Shown in pieces: positions 28,512 to 37,720 of a stretch of DNA of 64,000 nucleotides; within the stretch, counting starts at the first letter, position 1, and each line of letters begins with the position of its first letter. This DNA is from an uncultured Clostridia bacterium (GTDB taxonomy: Bacteria; Bacillota; Clostridia; Oscillospirales; Ruminococcaceae): positions 1 to 64,000 of the forward strand of contig CANRJA010000003.1 in assembly GCA_947630825.1 (NCBI GenBank). The letters are read 5' to 3'. The notes under the pieces are model-generated. The model did not search any database and had not been told where the DNA came from. It saw only the letters and a program-made list of their open reading frames with translations. The position numbers and the translations under genes were made by a program.

Positions 28512-30986
28512 TTAAACGCCAATATCACCGTTAATATCGGCATAAATTCTTACATTTGAGAAAGCCTTGTGCTTCATTGCGTCTTTAAGCGACGTGCTTA
28601 TAAGCTCTCTGAAATGCTTTTCATTCTTGCATTTTATTATTATTCTGTATCTGTACCTGTTATTTATCTTACCGATAGAGAATTGAGACGGTCCCAAAAC
28701 CCTTAACGGAAAATCAAAAGACAGCTTATTTATATTTTCTTTTAAAATATTAATAAAAACATTCGACGCCTTTTGCGCCTGAATATCAATAGGTGAATTA
28801 ATACCCACAACGCAAATATCGCAAAACGGAGGATAAACCAAAGCCTTTCTCAGGGCAATTTCCTGTGAATAAAACTCTTTATAATCCTGTCTTGAAGCAA
28901 GCTCCAAAACATAATGCTCAGGTACAAAGGTCTGAATAAAAGCAACGCCCTGCTTTGTGCCTCTGCCCGATCTTCCCACCACCTGAGTTAAAAGCGAAAA
29001 GGTTCTTTCATAGCTGTTAAAGCTTCCGGCAAACAGAGCCTTATCAAGCGACAACACCCCGACAAGTGTCACATTGGGAAAATCAAGACCTTTAGCTATC
29101 ATTTGTGTTCCCAACATTATATCGTATTTGCCCTCGCCGAAATCCTTAAAATTATTTTCATAAGCAAATCTTGAATATGTCGTATCTGCGTCCATTCTAA
29201 GAACTCTAGCGTTTGGGAAAAGCCTTTGCACTTCGTCCTCAACCCTCTGCGTTCCAACGCCTGTCATTCTAAGATGACTCCCGTGACAATCGAGACACTC
29301 GCTGCTGTATCCCATAGAATAACCGCAGTAGTGACACATCAGACGGTTGTTTTTCTTGTGATAAGTAAGCGGAATATTGCAGTTCGGGCACTCAATAGGC
29401 TTTTTGCAGTCTAAGCAGGTTACATTTGTATTAAAACCGCGCCTGTTCAAAAGCAAAATACTCTGCTCGTTTTTATCCAAACGCTCCTTTATACCTTTTA
29501 TAAGCTCTCTGCTGAACAGACTGTCGTTTCCGTCCTCAACTTCTCTTTGCATATCAACAACCACTGCCTTAGGAAGCTCAGCGTTTGAATATCTTTCCTC
29601 AAGCTCAAAAAGATGGTAGCGTCCGATTTTTGCAAAGTAATAGCTTTCTAGCGAAGGGGTCGCAGACGCCATAAGCAGCGTACAGTTGTTAAAACCGCAT
29701 CTTTGTATTGCAACATCCCTTGCGTGGTATCTTGGTGTGGATTCGGATTTATAAGTATGCTCGCCTTCCTCGTCCATTATAATCAAACCTATATTTTTAA
29801 GCGGTGCAAATACAGCGCTTCTTGTTCCGATAACTATTTTAGCACCACCGCTTTTTATCCTTTTAAACTCGTCAACTCTCTGGCCTAAAGACAAACTTGA
29901 ATGTATTACAGCAACAATGTCTCCGAAATAGCTTTTAAACTGCCCTACCATTTGAGGGGTCAAAGATATTTCAGGAACAAGCATTACAGCGCTCTTGCCT
30001 GCATTTATAGTATGCTCAATAAGCTTCAAAAAAACAGATGTCTTTCCGCTTCCCGTAACGCCGTAAAGCAACGCTCCCGATGGTTTATTGCTGTCAATTA
30101 TCTCCTTGATTCCGCTAAAGACTTTTTCCTGACTTTCTGACAAAACTATATTGTTTAAAGACTTGTTTTCTACATCTATAGAATTTACAGGTCTCAGCAC
30201 CTCGAAATCATACTGAGTAACAACGCGCTTTTCTGCAAGTCTTTTAATGATAGTCGGCGTCACATTTACAAGGTAGCAAATCTCCTTAACCGATGCACAC
30301 TCACACTCCTGCAAAAGATTTACTACAATGTTCTGCTTTGGAGTTAAATCAACGCAAATTTCTCCCGAAAGATATTCAGGCGTAAACTTTACCATCTTTA
30401 CCGTTTCATCGCCGATACGCCTTTTTATGTTGTCAAATTCCTCTAATACGCCTTTATCCAAAAGCGATTCTATTATATTCTGCTTAGTATTGCTTTCAGT
30501 CTGTGATGACAGTATTTTATCAAATTCCTTTTCAGTTTTAGACGATAGCAAAGCGTTTACAAGATTCTGTTCATCACTTGTCAAAGCAGTCTCAATCTTT
30601 GCATTTACAAGCCTGTACTTTTTCACTATATTGTAAGAAAATCCCGTCGGCACAACACATTTATACGCTTCAAAAAGAGTGCAAAACGTATTCTCTTTAA
30701 GCCAGAAAATGATTTTCAACATTTCATCAGAAATCAATGGCTCTTTATCTATAACGCTGTGCATAAGTTTTAAATCGGGATTATAGCTGTCTCTTTCGTA
30801 AATACGCGTAATAAATCCAATTCTACGGCGGTTTCCCTTGCCGAATGGAACGATAACTCTGCACCCTGGTTTAGCCGCATGAGAAAATGTACTCGGAACT
30901 GCATAGCTGTATTCGGTATCAAAGCTATACGCTGTACTGCTTACAGCCACCTTTGCAACCAGATATTTACCCAGCACATTTCTCAC
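28512..30986 (-). CDS. priA: Primosomal protein N' (replication restart helicase PriA)
   Basis: An 824-aa superfamily 2 helicase that reloads the replisome at stalled forks. An N-terminal DNA-binding domain precedes Walker A GVTGSGKTS; zinc-binding cysteines follow (CLDCKKPIECPNC, CHYCG, CLDCHG), then GVGTQRVEDEV and the ARGSG-type motif QVVGRSGRG. The Walker B reads MDEEGEHTYK: the usual DEEH histidine is Gly here, confirmed in the codon (GGC). coaBC, commonly next to priA, is absent. rpoZ lies 8 nt upstream. Confidence 0.95.
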   Translation of the reverse strand: MRNVLGKYLVAKVAVSSTAYSFDTEYSYAVPSTFSHAAKPGCRVIVPFGKGNRRRIGFITRIYERDSYNPDLKLMHSVIDKEPLISDEMLKIIFWLKENTFCTLFEAYKCVVPTGFSYNIVKKYRLVNAKIETALTSDEQNLVNALLSSKTEKEFDKILSSQTESNTKQNIIESLLDKGVLEEFDNIKRRIGDETVKMVKFTPEYLSGEICVDLTPKQNIVVNLLQECECASVKEICYLVNVTPTIIKRLAEKRVVTQYDFEVLRPVNSIDVENKSLNNIVLSESQEKVFSGIKEIIDSNKPSGALLYGVTGSGKTSVFLKLIEHTINAGKSAVMLVPEISLTPQMVGQFKSYFGDIVAVIHSSLSLGQRVDEFKRIKSGGAKIVIGTRSAVFAPLKNIGLIIMDEEGEHTYKSESTPRYHARDVAIQRCGFNNCTLLMASATPSLESYYFAKIGRYHLFELEERYSNAELPKAVVVDMQREVEDGNDSLFSRELIKGIKERLDKNEQSILLLNRRGFNTNVTCLDCKKPIECPNCNIPLTYHKKNNRLMCHYCGYSMGYSSECLDCHGSHLRMTGVGTQRVEDEVQRLFPNARVLRMDADTTYSRFAYENNFKDFGEGKYDIMLGTQMIAKGLDFPNVTLVGVLSLDKALFAGSFNSYERTFSLLTQVVGRSGRGTKQGVAFIQTFVPEHYVLELASRQDYKEFYSQEIALRKALVYPPFCDICVVGINSPIDIQAQKASNVFINILKENINKLSFDFPLRVLGPSQFSIGKINNRYRYRIIIKCKNEKHFRELISTSLKDAMKHKAFSNVRIYADINGDIGV

Positions 30987-30994
30987 CTCAAAAA

Positions 30995-31201
30995 TTAGTG
31001 TCCCAAACTCGGATCTTCTATGATTTTATACTCTCCTCTTGCAAACTCATTAATAGCAGTGCTGACGGGTTTTTCATCAAGAGTTATCTTTTCTTCAAAC
31101 GCATCGTCAGAAAGCTGTCTTGCCCTCTTTGCAACTGCTATTACAAGCGAATAGTAGCTCTCGTTATTCTTTAAAATTTGTGAAATTGCCGGTCTAAGCA
31201 T
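30995..31201 (-). CDS. rpoZ: DNA-directed RNA polymerase omega subunit
   Basis: A 68-aa subunit that stabilises beta-prime in RNA polymerase. Recognised by SYYSLVIAVAKRARQL and PVSTAINEFARGEYKI, the conserved helices. The start overlaps the gmk stop by 8 nt. The gmk-rpoZ-priA order is conserved in Firmicutes. Confidence 0.94.
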   Translation of the reverse strand: MLRPAISQILKNNESYYSLVIAVAKRARQLSDDAFEEKITLDEKPVSTAINEFARGEYKIIEDPSLGH

Positions 31202-31805
31202 TTTTAAGCACCTCTTCTATCATATTTTTATTGTTTTCTTTTGTAAGCTTTGAAGCCTTTAATACAGCTTCAAAATCCTCTATTGCCTTATCTAGCTCGT
31301 CATTCATAATAATGTAATCATAATTAAACGCTCTGCGTATTTCGTCTTCTGCCTCTTTAACACGCTTTTCAATTACGCTCTCTTCTTCCGTTCCACGCTT
31401 ATAAAGACGTCTTCTAAGCTCTAAAACAGACGGAGGCAAAATAAAAATCAGAACCGCTTCAGGCATTACCCCTTTAACCTGCATTGCGCCGTTAGTTTCG
31501 ATTTCAAGTATCACGTCTATACCCTGCTCCAGCTTTTCAACAACCTTTTTCTTGGGCGTTCCATAGAAGTTATCACAATACTGCGCATATTCAAGCATAC
31601 CGCCGTTATCTATTTCCCTCTTAAATTCATCTTTAGAGAGAAAATAATAATTTACCCCGTCTATCTCGCCCTCTCTGGGTGTTCTCGTTGTAGAAGATAC
31701 CGAATAAAACAAATTTTTATTATTATTTAAAACTTCCAAGAGAATAGTTCCCTTTCCGCAGCCCGACGGCGCCGACACTACAAAAAGCTTTCCTTTATTC
31801 ATCAT
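31194..31805 (-). CDS. gmk: Guanylate kinase
   Basis: A 203-aa kinase that phosphorylates GMP to GDP. P-loop [10 protein letters not shown] is at about residues 10-19, then [19 protein letters not shown] for GMP binding. The ATG at 31805 (or the next codon) has GGAGG 6-9 nt upstream; a 10-codon upstream extension is rejected. It overlaps the remA end by 11 nt. Confidence 0.96.
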   Translation of the reverse strand: MMNKGKLFVVSAPSGCGKGTILLEVLNNNKNLFYSVSSTTRTPREGEIDGVNYYFLSKDEFKREIDNGGMLEYAQYCDNFYGTPKKKVVEKLEQGIDVILEIETNGAMQVKGVMPEAVLIFILPPSVLELRRRLYKRGTEEESVIEKRVKEAEDEIRRAFNYDYIIMNDELDKAIEDFEAVLKASKLTKENNKNMIEEVLKNA

Positions 31806-32058
31806 CAAAATCCTCCAACTGAGTATCAGAATCAACTCTTCCTGCGACCGTTTCAGGATGTGTTGCCGTTAAAATAATATGATCGCTGTCCATTACAATT
31901 ACCGCTCTTGTTTTTCTGCCGTAAGTAGCGTCAATGAGAGTTCCCTTTGCTCTTGCATCGCTTATAAGCCTTTTTATAGGCGCAGATTCAGGACTTACTA
32001 TTGCAATGAGCCTTGATGATGATATCATATTCCCAAAGCCTATATTGATTAAATTCAT
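31795..32058 (-). CDS. remA: RemA-family regulator (DUF370)
   Basis: An 87-aa DNA-binding protein. In B. subtilis RemA activates biofilm matrix and osmoprotection genes as an oligomeric ring. Conserved sequence: [41 protein letters not shown]. It is the conserved gene between yicC and gmk, so its presence alone does not show a biofilm role in this organism. Confidence 0.93.
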   Translation of the reverse strand: MNLINIGFGNMISSSRLIAIVSPESAPIKRLISDARAKGTLIDATYGRKTRAVIVMDSDHIILTATHPETVAGRVDSDTQLEDFDDE

Positions 32059-32072
32059 AAGTGCAACCTCTA

Positions 32073-32951
32073 TTATTCTATATTCTGAATTTGCTCTCTG
32101 ATTTTTTCTATCTCTGACTTAAGCTCAACAACGGTTTTTGTAACAGACAAATCCTGAGCCTTTGAACCTATGGTGTTTACCTCACGATTTAGCTCCTGAA
32201 CAAGAAAATCCAGCTTTCTTCCCACAGGCTCGCTGCTGTTTATCAGCTCTCTTAACTGGGAAACGTGACTATGTAATCTAACCGTTTCCTCGTCAACAGC
32301 TATTTTGTCAGAGAATATCGCAACCTCTGTTAAAACTCTTTGCTCGTCAATATCCCTATCCTCGAGCGTTTCTTTTATCTTGGAATATAATCTATTCTTA
32401 TAGTTTTCACTTATCAATGGTGAGATTTTTTCTATTTCATTAGTTTTCTCCTCAATAAAATCAAGCCTTGATGATATGTCCTCATACATTTTTTGACCTT
32501 CAGTTTCACGCATATTAATAAACCTGTTCAAAGCCTCAAAGCATATCTGCTTTACAGCGTTCCAAACAACTTCTTCATCATCCTGAACCTTTTGTATTTT
32601 AAACACATCAGGAAATCTTGTTATGTCCGATAATGACAAATCATCATTCAAACCAAGTTTTATATTAGCATTTCTGAGAGCGTTTACATAACCAGACGCA
32701 ATCTCCTGATTAACTTCAATTTCAGCCTCTACACCCTCAGTTTTTGAAATTGTAACAGATACTTCAACCTTTCCTCTCGAAACCCTTTCGCTTACAAAAG
32801 ACTTGAGTTTTTCATCAAGATAGCTAAAACTTCTGGGCAGTCTTGAGCTATATTCAAAATACCTATGGTTTACCGAACGTATTTCTACCAGTATTTCATA
32901 TCCTTCAACAACGCCCTGTTCTCGCCCGAAGCCTGTCATACTTTTAATCAT
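32073..32951 (-). CDS. yicC: YicC family protein
   Basis: A 292-aa protein of the YicC/YloC family, members of which act as endoribonucleases. The N-terminus [10 protein letters not shown] and the C-terminal DUF1732 region ([23 protein letters not shown]) are diagnostic. The ATG at 32951 with GGGTG upstream is chosen over a GTG three codons earlier. It is the first gene of the long conserved block, directly behind a sigma-A promoter. Confidence 0.94.
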   Translation of the reverse strand: MIKSMTGFGREQGVVEGYEILVEIRSVNHRYFEYSSRLPRSFSYLDEKLKSFVSERVSRGKVEVSVTISKTEGVEAEIEVNQEIASGYVNALRNANIKLGLNDDLSLSDITRFPDVFKIQKVQDDEEVVWNAVKQICFEALNRFINMRETEGQKMYEDISSRLDFIEEKTNEIEKISPLISENYKNRLYSKIKETLEDRDIDEQRVLTEVAIFSDKIAVDEETVRLHSHVSQLRELINSSEPVGRKLDFLVQELNREVNTIGSKAQDLSVTKTVVELKSEIEKIREQIQNIE

Positions 32952-33007
32952 AATAATCACCCGAAAAAAGTTTATAGAAAAATCATTTATCCAAAAAGAA
33001 TATAAAT

Positions 33008-33036
33008 ATTATACCATTCTATGTATTATTAAGCAA
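33008..33036 (-). promoter_or_regulatory. Sigma-A promoter of the yicC-remA-gmk block
   Basis: TTGCTT (33031-33036) and TATAAT (33008-33013) with a 17-bp spacer on the minus strand. The leader to yicC is about 50 nt. Confidence 0.75.
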
Positions 33037-33088
33037 GCAAAATTAATAATTTATTAACTTTTTATATAACTCAAAAATACCGTTCAAG

Positions 33089-33739
33089 CTAATTATTATT
33101 CAATCTTTTAATTATATCCAATATACTTTCCTCAATAGTAACATACGGATAATTATAGAATACATCTTTTGTCGTTGAGCCTGTCAGAACTCCGGCAAAA
33201 TCCACACCAGCTTTTTGAGCAGTTTCAGCGTCTATGTAACTATCCCCGAAATAAAGCGTCTCATCTTTTGAAACTCCCAGCCTGTCAATCATAAGAAGAA
33301 GTCCTTCAGGATCGGGCTTATGAGCTTTTACATCTTCTCCGCCCACTATTTCATCTACGGGAAATGAGCCTTCTTTTTCAAAGCTCTGCATAATTCTGTA
33401 TCGGAATTTAGTCGAGACTATTCCTACCTTTTTTCCTGCCTGCTTTAACACCTGCAGCACTGCAATAACATTCGGGTAAAACTCAGTGTTTTTCACCATA
33501 TACTCATCAGCAAGGCTTACATAATACCTATGCATTTCAGCCACATTTTCAGGCTTTTCACCGATAAGCAAACCTAAAGAATCCTGTATGGTATGCCCAA
33601 TTGTTGCAAATATCTCATCATTTTCAGGTACTCTGTACCCGTAATGCTCCAGACACTTTTTGTAGCATATGAATATGCCCTTTGTGCTGTCAGCTAGTGT
33701 TAAATCAAAATCAAATATAAACGCTTTGTAATTTTTCAT
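33089..33739 (-). CDS. HAD-family phosphatase
   Basis: A 216-aa hydrolase of the PGPase/PpaX type. Motifs: FDFDLTLADS (nucleophile Asp), GIVSTKFRYR (motif II Thr), AHKPDPEGLL (motif III Lys) and YFGDSYIDAETA (motif IV Asp). The cap is helical and inserted between motifs I and II. Phosphoglycolate or pyrophosphate are likely substrates; sequence alone does not choose. It lies between the yicC promoter and the heptamer array. Confidence 0.9.
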   Translation of the reverse strand: MKNYKAFIFDFDLTLADSTKGIFICYKKCLEHYGYRVPENDEIFATIGHTIQDSLGLLIGEKPENVAEMHRYYVSLADEYMVKNTEFYPNVIAVLQVLKQAGKKVGIVSTKFRYRIMQSFEKEGSFPVDEIVGGEDVKAHKPDPEGLLLMIDRLGVSKDETLYFGDSYIDAETAQKAGVDFAGVLTGSTTKDVFYNYPYVTIEESILDIIKRLNNN

Positions 33740-33753
33740 AAAACCACCCCTAT

Positions 33754-33872
33754 TAGATGCTAGAAGCTAGATGCAAGAAGCAAGATGTTAGAAACTAGAT
33801 GCAAGAAGCTAGAAGCAAGAAGCAAGACGTTAGAAACTAGATGCAAGATGCTAGAAGCTAGAAACTAGTTGT
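33754..33872. repeat. Heptanucleotide tandem array, 17 units
   Basis: Seventeen consecutive 7-bp units of the form WAGAWGC/WAGAAAC (TAGATGC, TAGAAGC, AAGAAGC, AAGATGT, TAGAAAC) with no break in phase. A larger order is visible: units 4-7 and 10-13 match at a 42-bp spacing with one C/T difference. It lies between glmS and the HAD gene and does not overlap either. Confidence 0.95.
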
Positions 33873-33902
33873 AACATTTTATAAATACTATGAAAATAAT
33901 GC

Positions 33903-33922
33903 GGGCAGCTTAAAAGCTGCCC
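33903..33922 (-). terminator. Hairpin downstream of glmS
   Basis: GGGCAGCTT and AAGCTGCCC (9-bp arms) 6 nt past the glmS stop. The T tract behind it is weak, so it may be a processing or stability hairpin rather than a full terminator. Confidence 0.6.
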
Positions 33923-33927
33923 TATCT

Positions 33928-35748
33928 TTATTCAACAGTTACTGATTTAGCCAAATTTCTCGGCTTGTCAACATCGTTGCCCTTTAATACTGACGTATAA
34001 TATGCAATAAGCTGCAGAGGTACTGCCGCAATCATCGGCATAAGCATATCGTCAATGGTAGGCAAACCTATAACAAAATCAACAGCATCTTCGTCAACGC
34101 TCATTGAAGAATGCGCCACTAGAATAACCTTTGCGCCCCTTGCCTTGACTTCCTTAACATTGCTTATAGTTTTATCAAATAACTCTCTTTGCGTGGCAAC
34201 CGCTATTACAGGCATACCGTCGTTAATAAGTGAAATAGGACCGTGCTTTAGCTCTCCGGCAGCATATGCCTCAGAATGTATATACGAAATTTCCTTGAGT
34301 TTCAAAGAACCCTCCATACTCAACGCATAGTCAAGCCCTCTGCCTATATAAAACAGATTTTCTGTACTCATAAGCTGCGAGGCAATATGCGAAATCTCGT
34401 TCTTATCCTTTAAAACCTCTTCAATTTTGTCAGGTATAGTCTGCAAAACAGACACCAACCGTCTGCACTCGTCTTCGGTTATTATTCCGTTTGAATAAGC
34501 AAGCTCAAACGCAAGCAAATAAAATATTGAAATCTGAACCATATACGCCTTTGTTGAGGCAACTGAAATTTCAGGTCCTGCGTGTGAATATATTACATAG
34601 TCTGACTCTCTTGCTATTGACGAGCCTTTGACATTGACAATAGACATAGTTGCCGCGCCGATTTTTTTAGCAAGTCTTAATGATGCGAGAGTATCAGCCG
34701 TTTCGCCGGATTGAGAAACCAAAATAACTAAATCCTTATCTGTAAGAATTGGGTCTCTGTATCTAAATTCAGACGCTACGTCAACAGTGACAGGTATTCT
34801 TGCAAGTCTTTCTATAACGTACTTTCCAACAGTTCCTGCATACATAGCAGTTCCGCACGCTACAATAAAAATACGGTTAAAGCTGTTTAAGAATTCTTTT
34901 GAAATTCCCGATTCAGAAAAGTCAGGCATACCGTCAACTATTCTCGGCGAAACAGTCATCTTTATCGCATTAGGCTGCTCGTGTATCTCCTTGAGCATAA
35001 AATGCTCATAACCACCCTTTTCAGCGGCTTCCATATCCCAGTTGGCTGTGTGCAGCTCTTTTTGAACGCTCATTCCGTGAATATCATAAAAATTGATTTC
35101 ATCTGCTTTTAAAACTGCAATTTCATTTTCTTCAAGTAGATAGTAATTTTTGGTATATTTAATTATGGCTGGTACGTCAGATGCGATAAAGCTTTCTCCC
35201 TCACCGACGCCGACGATCAACGGAGAATCCTTTCTAACTGCAAAAATCTCATCAGGGAAATCCTTAAAGAGAATCCCCAAAGCGTATGAGCCTTCAATTT
35301 CCGCTATTGCTCTTGCTATAGTTTCTCTAGGGTCTCCGTTATAATAAAAATCCAATAGCTTTGCTACAGTCTCAGTGTCAGTCTGACTTGCAAATTCATA
35401 CCCTTTGCTTTCTAAGAAGTCCTTTATTTTCTTGTAATTTTCTATAATACCGTTATGAACAATAGTAATACTTGCATTTCCGTGAGGGTGAGAATTTATA
35501 TCCGACGGCTCTCCGTGAGTTGCCCAGCGTGTATGACCTATTCCGCAGGTACCTTTGAGCCAGCCCTCTTTATCCATTTTTTCTTCCAGACCGGAAAGAC
35601 GTCCCTTGTTTTTCTTTGTTACAAGCTCACCGTTTTGTACTACTGCCACTCCGGCAGAGTCATATCCTCTGTATTCAAGCTTTGACAGTGATTCCAGCAA
35701 TATTTTTGTACAGTCTTTTTGTCCAACATAGCCTACTATTCCGCACAT
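33928..35748 (-). CDS. glmS: Glutamine-fructose-6-phosphate aminotransferase
   Basis: A 606-aa enzyme that makes glucosamine-6-phosphate, the entry to cell-wall amino sugars. The N-terminal MCGIVGYVG exposes the catalytic Cys, and RYRDP and two SIS domains (residues about 285-600) follow, ending in the conserved KSVTVE. No glmS ribozyme is visible: the leader is only about 75 nt, with a 10-bp hairpin. It is separated from the HAD gene by the heptamer array. Confidence 0.97.
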   Translation of the reverse strand: MCGIVGYVGQKDCTKILLESLSKLEYRGYDSAGVAVVQNGELVTKKNKGRLSGLEEKMDKEGWLKGTCGIGHTRWATHGEPSDINSHPHGNASITIVHNGIIENYKKIKDFLESKGYEFASQTDTETVAKLLDFYYNGDPRETIARAIAEIEGSYALGILFKDFPDEIFAVRKDSPLIVGVGEGESFIASDVPAIIKYTKNYYLLEENEIAVLKADEINFYDIHGMSVQKELHTANWDMEAAEKGGYEHFMLKEIHEQPNAIKMTVSPRIVDGMPDFSESGISKEFLNSFNRIFIVACGTAMYAGTVGKYVIERLARIPVTVDVASEFRYRDPILTDKDLVILVSQSGETADTLASLRLAKKIGAATMSIVNVKGSSIARESDYVIYSHAGPEISVASTKAYMVQISIFYLLAFELAYSNGIITEDECRRLVSVLQTIPDKIEEVLKDKNEISHIASQLMSTENLFYIGRGLDYALSMEGSLKLKEISYIHSEAYAAGELKHGPISLINDGMPVIAVATQRELFDKTISNVKEVKARGAKVILVAHSSMSVDEDAVDFVIGLPTIDDMLMPMIAAVPLQLIAYYTSVLKGNDVDKPRNLAKSVTVE

Positions 35749-35774
35749 AAAAATACGTCTCCTATCATTATCTG

Positions 35775-35848
35775 TCTATGCAATGTCTTGTCTCTATATA
35801 ATTGCATAGATTTTTTAATATAATACCACAATTTAATAGATAAATCAA
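35775..35848 (-). promoter_or_regulatory. glmS promoter and leader hairpin
   Basis: TTGATT (35843-35848) and TATTAT (35820-35825), spacer 17 bp. The leader then forms TCTATGCAAT/ATTGCATAGA (35801-35810 with 35775-35784), a 10-bp stem with a 16-nt loop, not followed by a T run. Confidence 0.7.
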
Positions 35849-35858
35849 GTAAAAGGGC

Positions 35859-35887
35859 TTTATTTTAAATAAGTTTTATGGTATACT
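35859..35887 (+). promoter_or_regulatory. Promoter of the HD-domain gene
   Basis: TTTATT (35859-35864) and TATACT (35882-35887) with a 17-bp spacer, divergent from the glmS promoter by a few bases. Confidence 0.6.
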
Positions 35888-35931
35888 TTGATTAAACATT
35901 ACAGCAGATACAGGAAAGAAGATGAATTTCA

Positions 35932-36522
35932 ATGAGCATAAAAGAAGAATTCATTCAGATATATACTGAAAACATCAAACGTGACGGTGCAAAGGAGCTT
36001 TTAGACTACCTGACCGATGAAAAGAAATGCGACTTTTTCAAAGCTCCTGCTTCTACAAGATATCACGGCGCATATGAAGGCGGACTTGCAGAGCACAGCA
36101 TAAACGTATACAAATGCTTAAAGGATTACTTAGAGCGTGATAAAATAAAAAATGGGTTTGGCTTATCCTTCAGTGAGGAAACGATTGCAATAGTTGCACT
36201 TTTGCACGATATATGCAAAATCAACGTATACAAAACCAGTATGAGAAATGTAAAGAACGACAGCGGACAGTGGACAAAGGTTCCTTACTATCAGTTTGAA
36301 GACAGGCTTCCATACGGTCACGGAGAGAAATCGGTTTATATGGTAAGCGGATATATGCGTCTTTCAAGAGATGAGGCTTTTGCAATACGTTACCATATGG
36401 GCTTTTCAGGAGAGGAGAATAAAAATACAATAGGCAACGCGCTTGAAATGTTTCCTTTGGCGCTGGCACTTAATATTGCAGATATGGAAGCTACTTTCTT
36501 GGTTGAGGGCAGAAATCAATAA
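35932..36522 (+). CDS. HD-domain hydrolase
   Basis: A 196-aa protein with an HD phosphohydrolase domain: YHGAYEGGLAEHS (His55), LLHDICK (His92-Asp93) and a conserved later ADMEATF. It resembles the HD part of YhaM-type exoribonucleases but lacks the OB domain. Substrate unknown. It has its own promoter and terminator. AGATG(A) upstream gives a poor ribosome binding site (GAAAGAAG). Confidence 0.83.
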   Translation: MSIKEEFIQIYTENIKRDGAKELLDYLTDEKKCDFFKAPASTRYHGAYEGGLAEHSINVYKCLKDYLERDKIKNGFGLSFSEETIAIVALLHDICKINVYKTSMRNVKNDSGQWTKVPYYQFEDRLPYGHGEKSVYMVSGYMRLSRDEAFAIRYHMGFSGEENKNTIGNALEMFPLALALNIADMEATFLVEGRNQ

Positions 36523-36540
36523 ATTACATATATAAATATA

Positions 36541-36576
36541 AAAAACGGCATTCCTTAAAAAAGGTTTGCCGTTTTT
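36541..36576 (+). terminator. Terminator of the HD-domain gene
   Basis: AAAACGGCA pairs with TGCCGTTTT across a loop that can pair further (CCTT/AAGG), followed by T residues. Confidence 0.9.
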
Positions 36577-36640
36577 AATTGTAAATATTATTTATAAAAT
36601 TGGATATATTATTTACAAAAACAAAAAGGAGATAATTATT

Positions 36641-37075
36641 ATGATTGAACAAGATACTATAAAATTGCTCAGAGAATGTGACGCAGGTATTAAAATGGGA
36701 GTTGCGTCAATAGACGAGGTTATGGATCATGTGCAAAGCGATTATCTAAGAACGTGCCTGTCAGAATGCAAATCCGAGCACGAGGTTCTGAAAGACGAAA
36801 TCCAGACCAGTTTGGATAGATTCCATGATGACGGAAAGGAACCAAATCCAATGGCTAAGGGTATGTCTTGGATAAAGACCAATGCAAAGCTTGCCGCTGA
36901 AAAATCAGATTCAACTATTGCAGATTTGATAACAGACGGGTGCAATATGGGAGTAAAAACGCTAAACAGGTATCTCAATCAATATGAAGCCGCAGATGAA
37001 AATTCCAAAGACATAACCAAGCGTTTAATCCATCTTGAAGAAAAGCTGACCGCAGATATTCGTGAATTTTTATAA
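36641..37075 (+). CDS. Four-helix-bundle protein, DUF2383-like
   Basis: A 144-aa, nearly all-helical protein. LLRECDAGIKMGVASIDEV and the spacing of acidic residues resemble the DUF2383/ferritin-like group, but full metal-binding ligands are not obvious. Function unknown. AAAGGAG lies 7 nt before the ATG at 36641; the frame is open 25 codons further upstream across the terminator, which is not coding. Its last bases overlap the end of the toxin gene on the other strand. Confidence 0.72.
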   Translation: MIEQDTIKLLRECDAGIKMGVASIDEVMDHVQSDYLRTCLSECKSEHEVLKDEIQTSLDRFHDDGKEPNPMAKGMSWIKTNAKLAAEKSDSTIADLITDGCNMGVKTLNRYLNQYEAADENSKDITKRLIHLEEKLTADIREFL

Positions 37076-37348
37076 TTTAAACAAGTCGCTGTGTGTGCCT
37101 GTTCGTGTAAGATACAAAATCAAATCGCTGCCGGAAATTTCATAAACCAACAGCCAGTCTGACGTTATATGACATTCCCGACAGCCTTTGTATTCACCAA
37201 CTAAAGCGTGGTCTTTATATTTTTTAGGTAGCTCTTTTTCGTTAGCTAGAATGTCAATTACGGTCATTAGCCTTTTTACGTCAAATCCTCGTCTAACCAC
37301 ACGCTTATAATCTCTTTTAAAGCTAGAGTGAATTTTAATCTTCAGCAT
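37070..37348 (-). CDS. Type II toxin, RelE/YafQ family
   Basis: A 92-aa mRNA interferase-type toxin. LKIKIHSSFKRDYKRVVRRG at the start, then DHALVGEYKGCRECHITSDW and the C-terminal YLTRTGTHSDLF fit YafQ, including the late histidine and aspartate of the active site. Start at 37348 overlaps the antitoxin by 14 nt. The stop overlaps the end of the convergent helix-bundle gene by 6 nt. Confidence 0.92.
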   Translation of the reverse strand: MLKIKIHSSFKRDYKRVVRRGFDVKRLMTVIDILANEKELPKKYKDHALVGEYKGCRECHITSDWLLVYEISGSDLILYLTRTGTHSDLFKL

Positions 37349-37607
37349 TTAAAGCCTCCATAAGTTCCTCTACAGTATTAAAAGGTCCTAAAAGATTTTT
37401 TCCCTCTCTTACGTCTCTGATAGCGGCTAATGTCTCATCGTTGGGTACGTCTGTTTTTAGCTCAAAAGGTATTGCCTGCTTTCTAACAGCCTGCTTTAAA
37501 TAAATATTTATAGCAGTTGACATATTCATTCCAAGCTCATTAAAAAGCTCTTCAGCACTCTTTTTAAGATTTTCGTCAACACGTACATTCAAATTTGTTG
37601 TTGCCAT
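37335..37607 (-). CDS. Antitoxin, RelB/DinJ family
   Basis: A 90-aa antitoxin with an N-terminal ribbon-helix-helix (TTNLNVRVDENLKKSAEEL then MNMSTAINIYLKQAV) for DNA and a C-terminal toxin-binding tail. It precedes and overlaps the toxin gene and has a consensus promoter, so it probably autorepresses the pair. AAGGGG lies before the ATG. The whole cassette is compact and may be mobile. Confidence 0.92.
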   Translation of the reverse strand: MATTNLNVRVDENLKKSAEELFNELGMNMSTAINIYLKQAVRKQAIPFELKTDVPNDETLAAIRDVREGKNLLGPFNTVEELMEALNAED

Positions 37608-37656
37608 AAAATCAACCCCTTAACTTTATTTTATGTTATTGTATCCTTTTTTGATT

Positions 37657-37685
37657 ATTATATCACAATATAATTACAATGTCAA
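37657..37685 (-). promoter_or_regulatory. Consensus promoter of the toxin-antitoxin pair
   Basis: TTGACA (37680-37685) and TATAAT (37657-37662), spacer 17 bp, TGTG before the -10. No clear dyad operator could be picked out. Confidence 0.85.
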
Positions 37686-37720
37686 GAAAATGTTTTATTT
37701 TATCATTACAACATAAATAT

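Noticed and set aside
33740-33927. Possible CRISPR array at the heptamer repeat
   Set aside because: Units are 7 bp, contiguous and without spacers; no cas genes nearby.
35749-35925. glmS ribozyme
   Set aside because: Leader of about 75 nt is too short and lacks the conserved core.
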